DNA of 9,191 nt from an uncultured Cryomorphaceae bacterium (GTDB lineage Bacteria > Bacteroidota > Bacteroidia > Flavobacteriales > Schleiferiaceae), in the NCBI GenBank assembly GCA_937900215.1, contig CALCFH010000220.1:1-9191 (forward strand), read 5' to 3'. The first letter of the stretch is position 1. Every line of letters starts with the position of its first letter. A program made the position numbers and the translations under genes. A model generated the notes under the pieces. That model did not search any database. It was not told the origin of the DNA and saw only the letters and a program-made list of their open reading frames with translations. Shown piece after piece: positions 7,346 to 9,191 of this stretch.

Positions 7346-8382
7346 AACGTAAACTCTTTTGAGCTGTTTTTATGGGTCAAAAGCGGAAGAGATACAGTAA
7401 AAAAGATAGTATCATTCACAATTTCAACTTCTTTTTCTGGCACCAGATAGGCATACCTTTTAATGATATTGTTTAATCCAGTTCCTGTTGAACCCTCCAC
7501 ACTCTTTCTAAGCTGAAAGTTGTTCCGAACCAAAAGCCGATCGCCATTGGTCGTTGAGATTTCAATCTTCAAAGGTTTTGAGTTGGAAACCACATTGTGC
7601 TTTATCGCATTCTCAATAAGAATTTGCAAACTAAGAGGAGCTATAAAAAGGTGGTTGTGATGCTCCTTAATATCGAATACCATCTCTAGGCTGTTTTCAA
7701 AGCGCATCTTCATTAAGAAATAGTAGGCCTGTGCAAAATGGAGTTCAGTTTCTAAAGGAACACTTTCTTGTTCTTTGTATTGAAGGATATATCGATAGAC
7801 TTGTGAAAGTCGTTCTGTAAATTCCACCGCCTTTTTCGGATCCTCAGGAATGATGCTCACCAAAGTGTTTAAGCTATTAAATAAAAAATGCGGTGAAATC
7901 TGGCTTTTAAGAGAACTCAATTCTGACTGTAATTGTAAACTCATTGCTTTCTCAGCAATGAGAGTTTGTTCTTTCCACTGTCGGAAGAAATAGCCAGATT
8001 CGTAAAGAGAGCCTACCACAAAAGTTACCAATAGGTTGGTTGCCAATTTATTACTTAGCATATCAAGACTTACGGGCTCCTCTAATCCAAAGTAACTCAA
8101 CAATTGGCATAATCCGATATCGAGAGTAGAGTTTGCAACTAGAATCCATAGAATAATTCGAGTAATTCGTTTGCTAGTTTGCTCAACACCCGGCCACTTT
8201 TTTCTGGAAAGAGAAATTAAATAGTAATCCAGGTTCCACATCAAGCCCGTAAAAACCATGGGCTTAATGCTATGCCAGAACGTCCAATGTCCATCTGAGT
8301 AAATAATGGCCAATAAAATACCTATAAGTGGTATGCCAATAATTCTCGGCCAGGGTTCTCTATATAGTTTAAACGGAATCAT
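7342..8382 (-). CDS. LytS/YehU-type membrane sensor histidine kinase (His_kinase family)
   Basis: The 346-residue protein has about four N-terminal transmembrane helices (roughly residues 13-28, 38-57, 74-95 and 110-130) joined by short loops, with no periplasmic sensor domain. A short helical linker (about 134-160) leads to the His_kinase domain: phosphoacceptor H165 in QISPHFLFNSLNTL, then a HATPase region with N-box LIENAIKHN at 255-263 and a glycine box GTGLNNIIKRY at 300-310. This is the kinase type that pairs with LytTR regulators, and the next gene, overlapping by four bases, encodes one. The signal is probably sensed in or near the membrane, but the stimulus is unknown. ATG at 8382 is the only start before the in-frame TGA at 8410-8412. 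A promoter-like -7 sequence lies only five bases upstream. Confidence 0.94.
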   Translation of the reverse strand: MIPFKLYREPWPRIIGIPLIGILLAIIYSDGHWTFWHSIKPMVFTGLMWNLDYYLISLSRKKWPGVEQTSKRITRIILWILVANSTLDIGLCQLLSYFGLEEPVSLDMLSNKLATNLLVTFVVGSLYESGYFFRQWKEQTLIAEKAMSLQLQSELSSLKSQISPHFLFNSLNTLVSIIPEDPKKAVEFTERLSQVYRYILQYKEQESVPLETELHFAQAYYFLMKMRFENSLEMVFDIKEHHNHLFIAPLSLQILIENAIKHNVVSNSKPLKIEISTTNGDRLLVRNNFQLRKSVEGSTGTGLNNIIKRYAYLVPEKEVEIVNDTIFFTVSLPLLTHKNSSKEFTL

Positions 8383-8387
8383 CTTCC

Positions 8388-8395
8388 CAAAGATA
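8388..8395 (-). promoter_or_regulatory. Candidate -7 promoter element directly before the kinase start codon
   Basis: On the minus strand, 8395-8388 reads TATCTTTG, an exact match to TAnnTTTG. It ends only five bases before the ATG at 8382. A TTG at 8413-8411 could be the -33 element but leaves a 15-base spacer, shorter than usual. If functional, the transcript would begin at or next to the start codon, giving a nearly leaderless mRNA; otherwise the match is fortuitous. Confidence 0.35.
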
Positions 8396-8444
8396 GCCTG
8401 TCGCCTTTTTCAATGTATGTTATTTTGCTTTGAAGCGTAAATTC

Positions 8445-8464
8445 AATGCCTTGGAAAGGTCATT
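8445..8464. repeat. Imperfect dyad (possible operator)
   Basis: The left half AATGCCTT (8445-8452) is the reverse complement of the right half (8456-8464) except for one extra T at 8460, around a 3-base centre GGA. It lies about 60 bases before the kinase start and 150 bases before the receptor start. It could be a regulator site or a chance hairpin; no T run follows, so it is not a terminator. Confidence 0.3.
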
Positions 8465-8566
8465 TTCAAAGTTGAGTCGTATAAGTGAATTCCGCTATTT
8501 AATTTCCAATCCAACCAAAAAAACAAACGTTTCAAGAATGAGAACAGACTGCTTATCCAAAAAGGG

Positions 8567-8598
8567 TTGTTCTAGATCATTCCACTCCAATAGGTTTG
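8567..8598 (+). promoter_or_regulatory. Candidate Bacteroidota-type promoter for the TonB-dependent receptor
   Basis: A TTG at 8567-8569 (-33) and TAGGTTTG at 8591-8598 (an exact TAnnTTTG -7 match) are separated by 21 bases, within the range seen for the housekeeping sigma factor of this phylum. Transcription would begin around 8603, leaving a short leader before the ATG at 8617. The position relative to a well-supported gene start makes this the best promoter candidate in the window. Confidence 0.5.
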
Positions 8599-8616
8599 CG
8601 GCCTTAACCTAATATT

Positions 8617-9191
8617 ATGGACGTGAAAAAATTAGTTATCACCCTCGTCATTCTTTGCGTGACGACTTTTACCACAAAGGCTCAAACGCAGATCGTTCGT
8701 GGGCTTTTACTGGATGCAGATTCTAAAATGCCTCTTCCCAACGTAAGTGTAACTCTACTTGGAAGTGAGCCCGTTATTGGAACGGTTAGCGACGTAGATG
8801 GTCGCTTTCGCCTTGAAAAGGTTCCCATCGGAAGACATAGCTTTCAATTTCAAAGTCTAGGCTACAAGAGCCAAACCATGAATAACGTAATCGTTACTTC
8901 GGGCAAGGAGGTAGTTTTGGAGCTGTCTATGGTTGAGTCGGTTGAAACTTTGGAGGAGGTAGTAGTGGTTGCTTCTGAGGCAAAAGAACTTCCGATAAAT
9001 GAAATGGCCAAGGTGAGCGCTCGAACTTTTAGTTTAGAAGAGGTTACTCGGTTTTCAGGGGGAAGAAACGATGTGGCACGACTAGCTACCAACTTTGCAG
9101 GAGTGAGCTCTGCCAACGACTCAAGAAATGATATTGTGGTTCGAGGTAATTCTCCAACCGGATTGCTATGGAGGGTAGAAGGATTGCCAGT
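8617..9191 (+). CDS. TonB-dependent outer-membrane receptor with N-terminal CarboxypepD-regulatory-like domain (3' end cut by window edge)
   Basis: The first 191 residues are visible and the frame runs off the right edge. Residues 1-23 are a signal peptide (LVITLVILCVTTFTTKAQ). Residues about 26-105 form a carboxypeptidase-D-regulatory-like domain (VRGLLLDADSKMPLPNVSV, VSDVDGRFRLEKVPIG, FQSLGYKSQ). The stretch LEEVVVVASEAKE (112-124) is a typical join to the plug, which begins with SGGRNDVARLATNF (147-160) and continues through AGVSSANDSRNDIVVRGNS and GLLWRVEGLP. The missing part should hold the rest of the plug and the 22-strand barrel. Such receptors take up or bind ligands at the outer membrane using TonB-ExbBD energy; the ligand is not readable here. 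The start is ATG at 8617, though GTG at 8623 (reading MKKLVITL) is possible. It is divergent from the two-component operon and has a good promoter match upstream. Confidence 0.94.
   Translation, partial: MDVKKLVITLVILCVTTFTTKAQTQIVRGLLLDADSKMPLPNVSVTLLGSEPVIGTVSDVDGRFRLEKVPIGRHSFQFQSLGYKSQTMNNVIVTSGKEVVLELSMVESVETLEEVVVVASEAKELPINEMAKVSARTFSLEEVTRFSGGRNDVARLATNFAGVSSANDSRNDIVVRGNSPTGLLWRVEGLP

Larger units (their letters stand above)
8383..8616. other. Divergent intergenic region between the two-component operon and the TonB receptor
   Basis: This 234-base gap is AT-rich and holds no convincing gene. It must contain the control signals for the minus-strand kinase operon and the plus-strand receptor. 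I see one TAnnTTTG element facing each way (8388-8395 minus, 8591-8598 plus), an imperfect dyad at 8445-8464, the heptamer TTCAATG twice (8409-8415 and 8442-8448), and an inverted pair CTTTGAA (8428-8434) / TTCAAAG (8465-8471) flanking the dyad. A 60-codon TTG-initiated plus-strand frame at 8430-8612 is judged not to be a gene. Confidence 0.7.

Noticed and set aside
8409..8448. Heptamer TTCAATG repeated at 8409-8415 and 8442-8448 as possible LytTR direct repeats
   Set aside because: The spacing of 33 bases does not fit the roughly two-turn spacing usual for LytTR half-sites, and a seven-base repeat in AT-rich DNA can occur by chance.
8430..8612. 60-codon plus-strand frame in the divergent intergenic region
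   Set aside because: It starts at TTG, is rich in Ser, Arg and Lys without recognisable motifs, overlaps the receptor promoter candidate, and has no ribosome-binding or conservation evidence.
8862..9116. 84-codon minus-strand frame
   Set aside because: It lies entirely antisense to the well-supported TonB-dependent receptor and its Ser/Thr-rich translation looks like a reverse-frame shadow.
1..9191. Search for CRISPR arrays, tRNA genes, insertion sequences, integrases, defence or toxin-antitoxin modules
   Set aside because: No regularly spaced repeats, tRNA-like cloverleaf, transposase or defence-type domain was seen; every sizeable reading block is accounted for by the listed genes.

Overview
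The window looks like ordinary chromosomal DNA from a member of the Bacteroidota. The evidence is a secreted hydrolase with a type IX secretion (Por) C-terminal sorting domain, a TonB-dependent receptor that begins with a carboxypeptidase-D-regulatory-like domain, a LytS/LytTR-type two-component pair, a DUF4139 envelope protein carrying the same regulatory-like domain, an RsmA with the NFPY form of its catalytic motif, and several promoter-like TAnnTTTG (-7) sequences. A flavobacterium-like organism is plausible, but the class cannot be fixed from this sequence. I see no tRNA, rRNA, CRISPR array, insertion sequence, integrase or phage gene, and coding density is high.

Layout, left to right. 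Seven of the eight genes lie on the minus strand. Positions 1-4707 read as one minus-strand block: an M3-family oligopeptidase (4707-2689), then rsmA (2692-1919, sharing an ATGA stop/start overlap with the peptidase), then a secreted DUF4139/MuiA-like protein (from 1896, running off the left edge). A strong intrinsic terminator at 4774-4810 separates this block from a monocistronic secreted alpha/beta hydrolase (6034-4826). Next comes a second minus-strand block: a four-helix membrane histidine kinase (8382-7342), its LytTR response regulator (7345-6584, again with an ATGA overlap) and a small SRPBCC/AHSA1-type protein (6521-6099) that appears to use a TTG start. A 234-base intergenic region (8383-8616) carries promoter-like motifs facing both ways and a short dyad. 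On its right, the plus-strand TonB-dependent receptor begins at 8617 and runs off the right edge.

Functionally, the window joins a housekeeping unit (cytoplasmic peptide turnover and 16S rRNA dimethylation) to envelope and surface functions. The most suggestive arrangement is the two-component system divergent from the TonB-dependent receptor, which could be its target; that is inference from gene order only. I found no convincing new biological system. The points most worth checking are the composite architecture of the DUF4139 protein, a -7-like element almost touching the kinase start codon, the dyad in the divergent intergenic region, and the non-ATG start of the SRPBCC gene.
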